From: Anastrepha obliqua
Taxonomy: Eukaryota > Arthropoda > Insecta > Diptera > Tephritidae
DNA length: 64,000 bases
Assembly: GCF_027943255.1 (NCBI RefSeq)
Contig: NC_072893.1
Location: 4,898,001-4,962,000 of the forward strand
Direction of reading: 5' to 3'
Of this stretch, positions 1-10,407 are shown one piece after another. The notes beneath the pieces were generated by a model. That model saw only the letters and a list, made by a program, of their open reading frames with translations, searched no databases and was not told where the DNA came from. Every line of letters starts with the position of its first letter. Position 1 is the stretch's first letter. Both the position numbers and the translations under genes were made by a program.

Positions 1-439
1 CAATTTGCCATTTCACTTTACTGCTTCGTCATTTCCACCTGAGCTCCTGTTCTCCTTATTAAAATATTTACAGGCTTCCTTTGCCTTTTCATTGCTCGGT
101 AGTGAAGTGGAGTTAAAATTAATTCTACACTTTTTGTTGTTATGCTTCACAATTTTTGCTTGTATTTACCTTGCTTTTTAAGTGGACGTTTAATAAGCTA
201 CCTCCTTTTTGCCTGTTTTAAATTTTCTTGTTTTCTTTGATTTCACTCCTCGTCGTGATAATGTACATATAAATATATGTAGCTACAATATATTTTTTAT
301 ACAAATTCTTTAAAATCCTTCAAATGGTGTTTCATGTCATGTTTTATGTATGTAATAAATATAAATTTTGCTTGGTGATTAATGCAAAAAGTTTCTGAGG
401 TTCTTTGATTTTGAAAGGCTTTTGAAGGTCAGTAAGAAT
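1..439. other. Unassigned AT-rich sequence
   Basis: No reading frame of note and no recognisable repeat. It is AT-rich, like the intronic background elsewhere in the window. Confidence 0.5.
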
Positions 440-590
440 TTTTTTCACCTACGGCTTCAAGACTGAAAGTGGTATCGGAGCGGGATGGCATTTGGACAGT
501 AAATTCAAATACTATAATGCTCTAGGTATGACAACGCCGATTTTTTAGTCGGAAGTATTTGCAATACTTAAAGTAGAATACTATTGTAAT
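440..590 (+). pseudogene. LINE RNase H domain, N-terminal fragment
   Basis: Translating the plus strand gives a stretch reading YGFKTESGIGAGWHLDS, which matches the first strand of the RNase H domain of non-LTR retrotransposons (normally TDGS-K-...-G-G-GAG). The first catalytic Asp is replaced by Gly here (YGF for TDG). An in-frame stop follows, then SEVFAIL, which resembles the AEVxAI segment carrying the catalytic Glu. It is a short orphan fragment with no attached reverse transcriptase and belongs to the RNase H-bearing LINE type seen repeatedly in this window. The assignment rests on a short match. Confidence 0.45.
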
Positions 591-1029
591 TGCCAAAAGG
601 TAGTGGGGATATAAAACCAGACTCGAATGGCTTTAGAATCCCCTTATACCTCTTCCAAAATAATCCAAAAAAGTAGGTTAAGGTTAAACACATATACCAG
701 GAAGAGTGAGCTTCAACTTCTGACTGAGGAAACAGCGAACTGCGGATCTTTGGAGTCACCCACGGGACCGAAGTCAATTCTAGAGTCACGCGTAATAGTC
801 GGGTGCATTAAGATTTTGACAAAGTAGTGATGTCTGCAAAGCAATCAAGTAATTCCAGTCCGGCAATAAAAACAAATCTTTCCCAATCGGAGAAGGAGCA
901 ACCCACGAGCGCTGAGAAAACTAATTACAGGACCGAGTTCATGGAAATAACACATGGTCACCATGGCCATCATTAACGATCCACTGTGTATATAGTGTTT
1001 GGAGGATGAGTACAGGTTAGGTTAGGTTA

Positions 1030-1830
1030 GCCAGGTTGCTTGTCTCAGACAAGACACTCGGCAGCCCTAACCCCGATTGTGATACCTGAATTTGATTTCT
1101 ATTCTCCAAGTTGCTTAAATGCTCTAAGTTGCCACTTAAATCTCTTTACGAAGGTAACTAGTCCCTTCAGTGAGACATTTTGCGAATTTTGCACGTCTTC
1201 AAAAAAATAATCGCCGGAGGTGTTGTACCGACTCAATCTCTTCTTCATCTTCACAACTCCTGCAGCAGTCATTGTGAGGTATAGCTATTCTACTGGCTAG
1301 GGTGCCAATAGCGCAGTGATCGGTAAAACACTTGTGAGGATGCTGGTAGTTATTTATTGAATCCAAGCAGCCTTTTAAGATTCAGTTTCGGCCAGAGCGC
1401 TTCGGAGATCCCGCAGTTAGTCGTCAGCCCTTCTATTGGTTTTCGAGTTTGTTTAGAGACATGCTTATGTTCACTATCACTCCCTGAAGATTAATCTCCC
1501 TCCACTCCAAAATAACCGGAGATCCAACAAAGTGGGTGGTGTGTTGTTGGATAGGCGGGAGTAACCTCGTGCATTCTTTAGTACGTTTTGAATTAATGCG
1601 CGTTGAGGCCAGTGCCTCGTTCGCTGCTTGACTATCAACAAAAGTGATAAGGTTTGTCGAAAGTAATTCCAATAGTCTCATCGTTTTTGCTGCTTTGTCT
1701 ATAGCGTAAGTCTCAGCTTGGAAGTCGCTACACCGGGTTCAGGTCTAATGGAGCAGTTTAAGGATAAAGGAGTCTGTTCGTCTTTCGCCAGACTGAGATG
1801 ATACATTTTTGGACCAGATTTGCTGAGAAT
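1030..1830 (-). pseudogene. RNase H-bearing LINE, 3' fragment
   Basis: On the minus strand the open segment 1433-1681 includes FVDSQAANEALAS, the third RNase H strand with its catalytic Asp. Further downstream, at about 1215-1275, the minus strand reads CRSCEDEEEIESVQHL, the Cys-rich knuckle that ends this class of LINE protein. Frameshifts and stops separate the two parts. The 3' end of the element (low-coordinate side) is a GGTTAGGTTAGG-type sequence at about 1015-1035. This is a decayed, 5'-truncated copy of an I/R1/LOA-like element; the exact clade cannot be fixed by eye. Confidence 0.65.
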
Positions 1831-1839
1831 GAGCGATCT

Positions 1840-2280
1840 ACAATATACTTTCATCGACAAATTGCCAAGATTCTTAAGAAAATTATGGAAGTTCGAGAAA
1901 CAGCTAAGAACTAGTACTCCCCTTGCTACTCCCTATCCATCCACCCATCCACGGTTGCTTTCCATTTCATTCCACAGCCTTTGAGAAACAGATGAGTCAA
2001 TAAGCTACTCAGGAATGATGTGGTTCTTTTTTCTTTTAAAAAAAAGATCAACAAAATTCGTCAACTGATTTTCTTCACTTCCGAAGGTCATTCAATTGAA
2101 CGGCAGGCGTTTGGTTAACCTTCTTTGTTAACCTATAATTTCCCAACCCATGAATTTTATGACATACCCAGGCAATGTTTAAATCTGTATGCATTTTAAA
2201 ATAAATATCTCCTAATAAAATGGGCATACAAATAAAAACTGAAAACTCAAAAGTTATACCTTTAAATAAAATAAATAATT
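1840..2280. other. Unassigned sequence
   Basis: No gene or repeat recognised. Confidence 0.4.
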
Positions 2281-2500
2281 TGTACGTACACTTCTAATAG
2301 GTATTTGGCCGAGCTCCTCTTCGTATGCATGGTGTGCGTCTTGATGTTGTTCTACAAATGGCCGAACCTACAGCTTTAAGCTGGCTCTGCTATTAGAAAA
2401 AAACTTCTTCTACCATTTTATAACTTGCCGTACGGAGATTTGAACCTATGCTCTCCCAACTGGTAGTCGCTCACAAGCACATTCGGCTATCGCGGCCGCC
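2281..2500 (-). mobile_element. tRNA-derived SINE, copy 1
   Basis: Minus-strand copy of the SINE family found seven times here. The head ends at 2500 with GCGGCCGC, then the A-box region (diverged), and a B-box reading GGTTCAAATCTC on the minus strand. The tail-side conserved body includes the segment complementary to GTCTTGATGTTGTTC at about 2338. Both ends are present, but the middle is shortened by internal deletion compared with the 294-bp copy at 48619-48912. Confidence 0.8.
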
Positions 2501-2509
2501 TATACCCAC

Positions 2510-4235
2510 CCTTTTCTATAAAAATTCTTAAAAATTTAGTGTGTAGTAAAATTTCTCACAAAACCTCTTCCAATTCTTATTTTATCTTGAGCCATGCAGC
2601 AGATATTTCAATTGGATGCCCAAAATAAAATATTTTGTATTCAACCCCAACTCGCTACCTTCACTACCCCAGAAGTCGTGTTTTAATACACATCAACTCT
2701 ACTCCTTACACAATGCTTCCATCCACTCTGTTGGCAATTAATCACCCTGTCAACGCTGTGCAAATTCTCAGACAAACTTAAATTCCTTGCTACCACACCC
2801 ACTTTTTGGTCACTTAACAAGCAGGCAAACAAATTGCTTCGGAACACCTCGGCGTCAGACGAGTGCGCTGCATTTAATTTCTCGATTTGCATTCATTAAA
2901 TATATTACATTACATCGTCTCTCGAATTTTAACCCCCGCCTGTGTTGGTCACTTTGTTTCTGAAGCTTACATTTGTCTTCTCAAATGTTGCGCCTTTTGA
3001 CCTTTACTGTCTACCGTCTCGTTCACAGTGCTCGTACAACACCAAGTGGGTCCCAGTTCGCCCCAGCGGATTCTAAATGCCAAGCAATTAAGATGAATAT
3101 CTAAAATTAAAGTCACTAAGAGCCAAGACTAAGAAATTAATGACAACCACAGAGCGACCTGGAGAACGCAAAAGTCCAAAACCGTAACGCAGTGTGTGTG
3201 AGTAAAAGCAGCGAAACGGTGGAGTAAGAGTACCACTAAAATTATTCTAATACATTCGTAAGTACGTGTATGGGTGTGTGCTAGGACGAATGTGAGCATA
3301 AAGATATTAGTTTGCTCAGTTGCGAGCGAAACAAATTTATTTGTCGCGCATTTATTTCCACACGAGTGAACTTATCGCTGGAGTGCATTAGCTGTGTGGT
3401 TTAAATCGTACGTAAGGGTATGCGGCCACACTTACTGCCTTCTTTCCATTTGCGAATAGTTTTTTCGACTTTTCGGTGATGCTTTTGTTCGCTTTGTGCT
3501 TTTGTACGTATGTGTGTGTTATTTATGGTACGCTTGAGATTTACTTTTAGCACTGCCACAAAATAGAAATGCAAGCTGCAGTGGAAGGCAGAACTCCAGA
3601 CAATGCCGTTCCCAAAAGGCTCTTTCTATTCGTTTCATTTTTTTCGTGCTTTCTTGGCTTAGTTTGGTAATTTTGGTTTATTTGGTTTATTTGATCTCTG
3701 AGATATGTTGCAAGCGACTATCATTTTGGTCAAATGAAAAAGCCACATTACTTACGCAGAAGTATTTTTTTTTTTACTCCTGGTAGTATTTGGTGGTTAG
3801 TTGGGTAGGACAACAGTGATGTACAAATTCCTTATAAATCCACAATCGTAAAATTCACCAAGCCTCGCCAGCTTTAATAGGTTTTGTATTGGAATAATTG
3901 CAAATCCGCTGATGAATGTTTCCAGCAAACGCTTGAGACTTTATTTATATCTTCGGGTGTATTTCAACCATAAAAAAGAAATCCATTATTTTTGCGTACA
4001 ATTTTTGCGCAAATGGTTTAAAACTTTTTACTGGCGACTACTAACATGCCGGTCACCTTCGATTATTTCTGTGATTTTATCGACGTTTTTTTTTAACATC
4101 ACAGATACCTGAAAGGAATCGGCGAGACCAAAGTTTCACGTAATTACAGTATCGGTACCATAAACACCATTCACAATTTCAGCGGTGTGGCTTATATGTT
4201 TGCCTTTATAAAATAAAAACTGTAAAAGGTACCGG
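2510..4235. other. Unassigned sequence, possibly host intron or leader
   Basis: No repeat recognised. The part from about 3000 to 3260 is less AT-rich than its surroundings, stop-rich, and ends at ATTCGTAAGTACG, which fits a 5' splice donor. It could be an untranslated leader, but nothing else supports that. The remainder holds only poly(T) runs and short chance frames. Confidence 0.35.
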
Positions 4236-4239
4236 AATT

Positions 4240-5020
4240 TATATATCTCCTTTAAACTGCCGAATCCTGCTAGTGCTTTTAAAGGAGAAGTCTGGCATGC
4301 AAAATGCTTAGGGAACGCGGGAGCGAGGGAGATATTAACATTTTCTTCTATAGTCAAGCCTCATTTAAGGCTCTAACGACGCCAAGGTGCCGAGCGAAAT
4401 TATTACACTCCTGTAAGGAGGAGATCAAATCTCTTCTAACACTTCTCTGATCTCGGTTCCAGGACATAGGAACATAGAGGGAAATGAAATCGCTGATGAG
4501 CTTGTCAGGAAGGGGACTGAATTGATATCAGAGACCTCCTATCTGGTTACCGGCATCCTCCTGACAGTTTTTAAAGGGGAACTGTACAAATTATTTCTCA
4601 GGAAAGCGCAGAAAAGATGGAGCTCCGCTTCTTCATGTGCTATTTCGAAAACCCTTTGGTATCAGTACATTACACGAAGTACTAAGAAAGTCCTTTGGAC
4701 TCCTTGCTATCCAATTTCCAAACTCGTAGCTGTATATACCGGTCCCTGGACGATCGGCACACACGCCGAAAAGCTAAGGTTACCATTTAACCCCCGCTGC
4801 AGAAGCTATAGGGGCCCTTCAGAGAGAGAGACTGTTGTCCGGGCTTAGCAGCTAGACGACTAAGGTCACTGGGGCAGTGCGCCAACCTAAATCCCATCAA
4901 TCTTGCCCATTATATCAACAGCTCTGGCTGGCCGTAGATATCTGCTGGTTGGAGGTCTCATAATGGTATCAAAACGGCGCTTCAGTGCTACTTGAGGAGT
5001 GTCAGACTGCATTTCAAAGG
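4240..5020 (+). pseudogene. RNase H-bearing LINE, 3' fragment
   Basis: Starts near the catalytic-Glu strand of RNase H (plus strand KLPNPASAFKGEVWHA, comparable to the QAEV motif) and continues through EILTFSSIV, a diverged form of the third strand. The C-terminal region reads LPFNPRCRSY, the Cys-rich knuckle with its second Cys lost. The 3' UTR includes TCTGCTGGTTGGAGGTCTC and a TCAAAACGGCGC block, both shared with the copies at 14500-14600, 30740-30800, 27140-27230 and 42980-43080. Stops and frameshifts make it non-functional. A mariner relic abuts its 3' end. Confidence 0.7.
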
Positions 5021-5154
5021 ATTTCCTCTTTATTGACTTCCATTGTCCACACCCTGCTGCTCACAACTGAATGCAAAAAACAAATTTTTAGTGTGAAATG
5101 TCACTTTGACAATGAGCGAAAACTTTAAATTGTTCGGTCGATACTTTACGAGAT
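5021..5154 (-). pseudogene. Mariner relic: 5' UTR and first codons
   Basis: Read on the minus strand, this segment matches 48168-48310 on the plus strand. It starts with CTCGTAAAGTAT, continues through CAATTTAAAGTTT and GACATTTCA, then reaches an ATG (complement of 5041-5043) followed by codons for EVNKEEI. That is the start of a mariner transposase frame; the rest is missing. The copy at 48 kb has ATA where this one has ATG. Terminal inverted repeats were not identified. Confidence 0.55.
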
Positions 5155-5565
5155 ATATATTACTAGAGCCATCTACCGACAAAATGATGGATTTCTTTTA
5201 ACCCAAATTACTATAATCTTCATTTTATACCTTTGGTCTCTAAGGTTCTGTAGCTCTGCATTAATTTTGCGGATAGCTCTTTAAATAAGCCAAACCAACA
5301 TGGTTTTGGAACTGGCCGCTCTACAGCTACTAATTTTCTGTTTTTAGTAAATTCTGTTTGCCATCGTTTTCCAAAGGATTTTAGGTTCATTGCATTTACA
5401 CAGACTTCTTTAAGGCGTTTGACAAAATGTCGCACTAGATTCTAGTAAACCTATTAGTTTACTTGGCTTTCACTCTATCTTTTTGCAATAGCTTAAGTCA
5501 TACTTGAGAGAGAGTTTTGGTGCATGAATCGTGTCTGTCTTTGAATATTGAGAAACGTTTTCATA

Positions 5566-6851
5566 CAAGGTGAAGTCCAAAATAAACAAGACTGGCGTCA
5601 TAAAAATATTTTTGATGGCGCCATCTTTTTAATGAGTTAGTGCGTTGGAAGTTACATCCCTAGCTGACTTCCAGTGAAAGCTTGGTGACATTCGGTTTAG
5701 TGGAAGCGAAGTTATTGCGTTTCAAGTGTCAGTGTAATTGTGTCATCGGTACAAAAATGAGTTTCCAACAAAGAGCTAATATCAAATTTTGTTTTAAAAT
5801 GGGTAAAATGTTTACCGAAACATTTAAATTGATGAAAATAAGTTTATGGCGATGATTTTCTGTCTCGTGCCAGAATTCATGAGTGGCTTACACGTTTCAG
5901 AGATGGTTGTGAGGACATAAACAGGCCGCCCAAAATCAGTAATCACCGATAACTCCATCGAAATTGTTCGTAAATTTATCAAAAATGAACCGAAATCATC
6001 GTTGAAATTCATGGAATCGGAGTTAAATATCTCCAAAACAGCGATTTATTTTAACTGATAATTTGGGCTTACGAAAGGTCTGTGCACGTTTCATTCCGCA
6101 CAAGTTAACTGAGGACCAAAAATTGCTCAGAACTCAACATTCGAGAGACATCATTAAAGAGGCGAGAAAAGACGAGAACTTCCTTGACAACATTGTAACG
6201 GGTAATAAGCGTGGTGTTTCAAACATCAACCTGCAACTAAGCGTGAAAGTGCCGAATAGAAGGCCACAGACGAGCCACCATCAAAAAAATCGCGTTTGGA
6301 GAAGTCAAAAATCAAATCGATGCTCATTTGTTTTTACAATTCCAAAGGAATTGTCCACAAGGAGTTCGTGTCAACAGGACAAACTGTCAACGCATTTTTC
6401 TATCTTGGAAGCTTTTGTTGCATCGCATTCGTCGAATTCGCCCTGAATACCACGAAGGAGGAGCTGGCGCTTATTGCATGATAATGTACTATCTCATCGA
6501 TCCACTCTTTCAATTCTTGTGACAGATTTTTCGACTAGAAATCGCATTGTAACCATCGATCACTCGCCGTATTCATCTGATATGACTCCCTGTGACTTCT
6601 ACCTAAGGAAGAAGGTTTGCAAAGGAAAACGTTGTGCGTCCATAGAGGCCTTCCAAAAGGCTTATACCGACATCCTGAAAGACATTCCGGTCAATGCCCT
6701 GAAACAGTATTTCGAAAAGCTTTAAGATCGCGCAGAACAGTGTATCGAGGCCAGAGGAGACTATTTTGAATAAATAAATTCGAAGTTATCAGAACGAAGC
6801 TACTGTTGTTTCTATTGTAGATCAGTCCGGTTTATTTTGGACTTCACCTTG
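5566..6851 (+). mobile_element. Mariner DNA transposon, both ends present
   Basis: A 1286-bp element bounded by near-perfect inverted repeats. Both ends read CAAGGTGAAGTCCAAAATAA inward; the match runs 29 bp with two mismatches. It is flanked on each side by the dinucleotide TA (5564-5565 and 6852-6853), the target-site duplication of Tc1/mariner elements. Its length is normal for mariner. The internal transposase gene is broken. It sits inside a LINE relic, so it arrived after that LINE. Confidence 0.93.
5757..6773 (+). pseudogene. Mariner transposase (broken)
   Basis: The frame starts at an ATG (5757) with MSFQQRANIKFCFKMGK, the usual N-terminal helix-turn-helix region. It then meets stops and frameshifts. 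Recognisable later parts are RFIPHKLTEDQK, KEARKDENF, HDN-SHRSTL with the second catalytic Asp, SSDMTPCDFY with the third Asp (DD34D pattern), and DILKDIPVNALKQYF near the C-terminus. The first catalytic motif, normally TGDE, reads TGNK, so the first Asp is lost as well. The terminal frame ends at 6771-6773. Several independent lesions show it cannot make active transposase. Confidence 0.87.
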
Positions 6852-7625
6852 TATAACATTTTCGAGGCGTCAGGACGTTTGCAACACATCCTACACCATT
6901 TCTAATGAGACACTACAAAGTGTAACAGAGTTTAAGGATCTTGGAGTTTTATTCGATGCGAAATTTTCCTTAAGTGGCCAATAAATTTTATTCTTTCAAA
7001 ATCGTAATCGTACTTTATTCGTCACAATACATCCGAATTTTCTGAAGCGCAATCCTATAAACTTTTGTTTACGGCTCTTCTTCATTCTCACTTAGACTGC
7101 TCGGCTATCGTTTGGGGACCTTATGACCAACTTTCGATTAATAGAACAGAGAGCGATAAAAACTATTTCTTAAGCAGACATTACGTTCCCCACGATTTGA
7201 GGCCCCTGTTCCATACTATAATTCTCGCCCAAAGCTAATTACTATAGAATATCTAAAGAAAATAAGGGCATTCTTTCGATTTCGTTTATTTTCCGTATTG
7301 TTAATGAGCGGATAAGCTTTACTATATTAATCCACAAAGAAGTCTTCGCAGTGTTTAAAACTGAGCGTGTTGCTCGCGCACTTCGGTACTGTAATTCATT
7401 ATCCAATTTCAGCCTGCTTGTCTTCTCTTTATCCAGATAAAATTTTTTAAAATTTAAATTTAGTTGCTTAATATTGTATTTGTATTAATTTCTAATATTA
7501 CAAAATGTGACTTTCTCTTCTTTACATTTGTGTCTAGTAGTAGAGGTAGTGTAAGGTAGTAGTAAGGTATTTTGTACTGTAGATTATTAAAATCAAGCAA
7601 AAATAAAATAATAAAAATAAAAACT

Positions 7626-9300
7626 CAAAATTAAATGAAAAAGTCCATCTAAATAAGCAGACACTTTATATAATATATTTACTATGAATTTCTATCAGCA
7701 GAGTAACAAAAGTACCAACTCAAATATGTGTTTCAAATCACCACTTCGTCTGCCATTCCACCATTTAAATGCCGTCTGCTCTCATTATGATAACTGACAG
7801 TATTTAGTTTTTATTTTTGTTTAATTTTTTTTAACTCGATTAGATTATTTCTTTAGCAAATATTTACGACTTTTCACCGACCCAGACAATTTGCCACCCG
7901 TCAGACAATGGCAATGTTGAATTTAATTAGGCGATTAATAGCTTTCTCTGCTAATTTTTGCCCATTGGTGTGTTATGAGAAAATGAAACATATTTGGATG
8001 TGTCTGTGGAGTGTAATTCTTGTCTCACTTTACTCACTTTGCTTTTCCGCCCTTCCACCATCAATACAGCTGGAGCATGGCTCATTTAACATCGGCGGAT
8101 TATGAAACGAGACGGCGCGCTTTCAGTCATTCATCATTTTCCGGACGTGCTCAAGCCTTTATAATTAAGTAGCCTGGCAGCTGTTCAGCTCCTTTGCCTT
8201 GCTGATATTACAGCTGAAATTACATGCATTAAGCCGTTATCTTTACCAATGTCTGCCAACTACCCTACAGCCCATAATGTAATCTTCCCATCTCCCCCCC
8301 GCCGTTTACCGTAAGCAGTTACCGCTAACTACTTCCCATTACTCACCATGTAATTCCACTTGTTAATGACGGTTGGCGATGGCCCTGCGAATCCAATATG
8401 GCTTTATGCATTAATATGCACAGAAATATTATATTTGCTTATGCTTTTTGTTAAGTTCAAAGGAAGTAATATTTGTGTTTGCCAAGCACTTGCCACATTG
8501 CCACTCTTATCGGTTTTCTTTCATGTGAACTTTCACGTATTTTCATCAGATGTAATTAATTTAATTTCAAGTTATGAAAATATTTTATAAGGCTATGTCA
8601 CCTTGACTGGATCTCCTAAATACTGATCTTATAAAATTTTTGTAAAAAAAGATTTATCGCGGTTTTTATATACATTTTAGTTTATGCCACTACGCAATTT
8701 CTCACGATAACATACCTCCGGTTTATCAAAAAAAAAATTATGCTCTGCAAAAAAGTGCTACCCTTGAGTGGATCACCCCTGAAAAGTTTCAAAAACGATC
8801 AAGCTATTGAAGACGTTTAAACCTTCCTTCTCCTCTGGCCAGACTTTTCCAACCTCGGACGTGAATTTAACATATATCCATTATATTAATGACTTGAGCT
8901 TTCAGGTAGCTTCCTACAATTTAATTTTCTATTGATTTATGGAAATAACTTTTTAAAAAGGATCCTCGAGCAAAAGACGCGGGTGTCCAACCGAAGATTA
9001 TAAAAAATTTTACCAACGGAGGGTTAAATATAAATGATTTTTATCATATCGTGAAGCAAAACTTTGGCTATGTGGCACTAAAATCATCGTTGAGCTCGGA
9101 CAACAACATTGTACGCAATCTAATTATTATAGTTTTAGCTGTCGGGCAATTCTTCTATGTGGATGAAATCGATATTCTTATCCAAAGATGAGTTTACCGA
9201 CCTCTTTTCCTGTTTCCTGAATTCCCATATATTTTGCAATTGCAATTGGAATGTTGCAATTTTCGAAAAAGAAGTACAGAAGAAGAGTATAGAGATTATT
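7626..9300. other. Unassigned sequence
   Basis: Small frames (7908-8105, 8360-8590) show no family motif and are probably chance. No transposon ends recognised. Confidence 0.4.
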
Positions 9301-9528
9301 GGGCGGTCGCCGTAGCCGAATGGGTTGGTGAGTAACTACCATTCGGATTTCAGAGAGAGAACGTAGGTTCCAATCTCGCTGAAAGACCAAAATGAAGAAA
9401 AAAAATTTTCTAATAGCGGTCGCCCATGGCAAACCTCCGAGTGGAAAAACATCAAGACGCACACCTCAAAGAAAAGGAGGAACTCGGTCAAACACCCAAA
9501 GGGAGTACGCGCCAATTATATATATAAA
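9301..9528 (+). mobile_element. tRNA-derived SINE, copy 2
   Basis: Head GGCGGTCGCCG followed by the A box TAGCCGAATGGG (perfect match to the pol III A-box pattern) and B box GGTTCCAATCTC (one mismatch to GGTTCGAATC). The body includes CATCAAGACGCACACC and AACTCGGTCAAACACCC. The tail is GCGCCAATTATATATATA. The main LINE of the window begins directly after this tail. The middle is shorter than in the 48.6-kb copy. Confidence 0.83.
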
Positions 9529-9552
9529 ATAGAATACAAGAGCGCGGTGTCA

Positions 9553-10407
9553 ATGCTAAATATCTTACAAACAGAAAAGCAGCTCTTAGTTGAAAAAACG
9601 GAACATATGCATTCCGAAATTAAAGCTATGCGCAAATCACACACCGAAGATGTGGTATCAGCTATTTCCATGCTCACAAAGGAAGTCAAAGAACTCCGAC
9701 GCATTGCATGCTCTTGCAAGTGTGCTAACAAAAATGTGAAAAGTGCATCAAAACAATTGTCTCCTAAGTCTGCCGTCAATTTGCCATCTACCGCTTCTTC
9801 GCTTTCTCTTCACATAAATCCTCTCCCAGCTGTAGAAGAGGGAAATAAATCTAATCAACAAACGGCTCAGCCAATTGAGCAACGCAAGACCAACAAAGTA
9901 TCGTGTTCAGCAACGGTGGTGGATTCTGCTGCGGCTGCGACTGCATCTTACGCCGACGTTGCTAAATTAACTTCTCATCCCGCCTCTGCTGCGGATGCCT
10001 CTGCTTCTGCTTCTAACTCTGCGTCCGCTCTTTCTATTGGTACGAATAAGCCAAAAGTGAAAGCGCTTACTCGTAAAATCGTTGTTGGGTCGAGCTCAAA
10101 TGATGAATTAAATGTTGCTCATAGAATGAAATGGTTACATTTATCTTCATTTAAGCCATCTGTAACAACAAGTAATATTATCGCCTACGTATCTAAGCAT
10201 TCATCAATTAGTTCCGAAATGATATCTTGCTATACCCTTGTAAAGAAGGATGTGGCTGTTGATTCTCTAAAGCGAGTGAACTTTAAACTAGGGGTCTTCT
10301 CAAATCATTACGACAGCTTACTAAATTCAGAGCTCTGGCCAGCTGGCGTAAAAGTACGCCCTTTCAAGTTTTTTCAAGAGCGAGTAAACAAAGAAGTGAC
10401 TACGTAG
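9553..10407 (+). CDS. LINE ORF1 protein (RNA-binding, gag-like), N-terminally truncated
   Basis: From the first ATG the frame encodes 284 residues. Residues 1-60 are charged and heptad-like (QTEKQLLVEKTEHMHSE), fitting the coiled coil by which LINE ORF1 proteins multimerise. A Ser/Ala-rich linker follows (about residues 110-165, with ATASYADVAKL). The C-terminal domain begins WLHLSSFKPS near residue 193 and ends WPAGVKVRPFKFF near 262. This pattern recurs in insect LINE ORF1 proteins and is thought to be RRM-like. There is no CCHC knuckle. Family role: binds element RNA in the retrotransposition particle. The frame also stays open upstream into the SINE, so the ATG choice is arbitrary and the native N-terminus is probably missing. 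The stop lies inside the start of ORF2. Confidence 0.75.
   Translation: MLNILQTEKQLLVEKTEHMHSEIKAMRKSHTEDVVSAISMLTKEVKELRRIACSCKCANKNVKSASKQLSPKSAVNLPSTASSLSLHINPLPAVEEGNKSNQQTAQPIEQRKTNKVSCSATVVDSAAAATASYADVAKLTSHPASAADASASASNSASALSIGTNKPKVKALTRKIVVGSSSNDELNVAHRMKWLHLSSFKPSVTTSNIIAYVSKHSSISSEMISCYTLVKKDVAVDSLKRVNFKLGVFSNHYDSLLNSELWPAGVKVRPFKFFQERVNKEVTT

Larger units (their letters stand above)
5215..7625 (+). pseudogene. Jockey/CR1-like LINE relic, split by a mariner
   Basis: Decayed reverse transcriptase of the same type as the element at 9530-13670. Before the insertion the plus strand reads LNKPNQHGFGTGRSTATN (compare QHGFVAARSTLTNL in the intact copy) and a diverged SKAFDK motif A. After it (from 6854) come VTEFKDLGVLFDAKFSL, matching KDLGVFFDSKLNF, and the diverged C-terminal domain. 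It ends with an A-rich (AAAAT)n-like tail at about 7600-7622. The mariner at 5566-6851 interrupts it in the LNIEK...ITFS segment; removing the mariner and one TA rejoins the reading. Many stops and frameshifts are present. Confidence 0.72.

Noticed and set aside
1013..1033. GGTTAGGTTAGGTTAG, similar to insect telomere TTAGG repeats; also at 15160 and 42830
   Set aside because: Only two to three units, the unit is six bases rather than five, and it sits at the 3' ends of LINE fragments. Flies also lack TTAGG telomeres.
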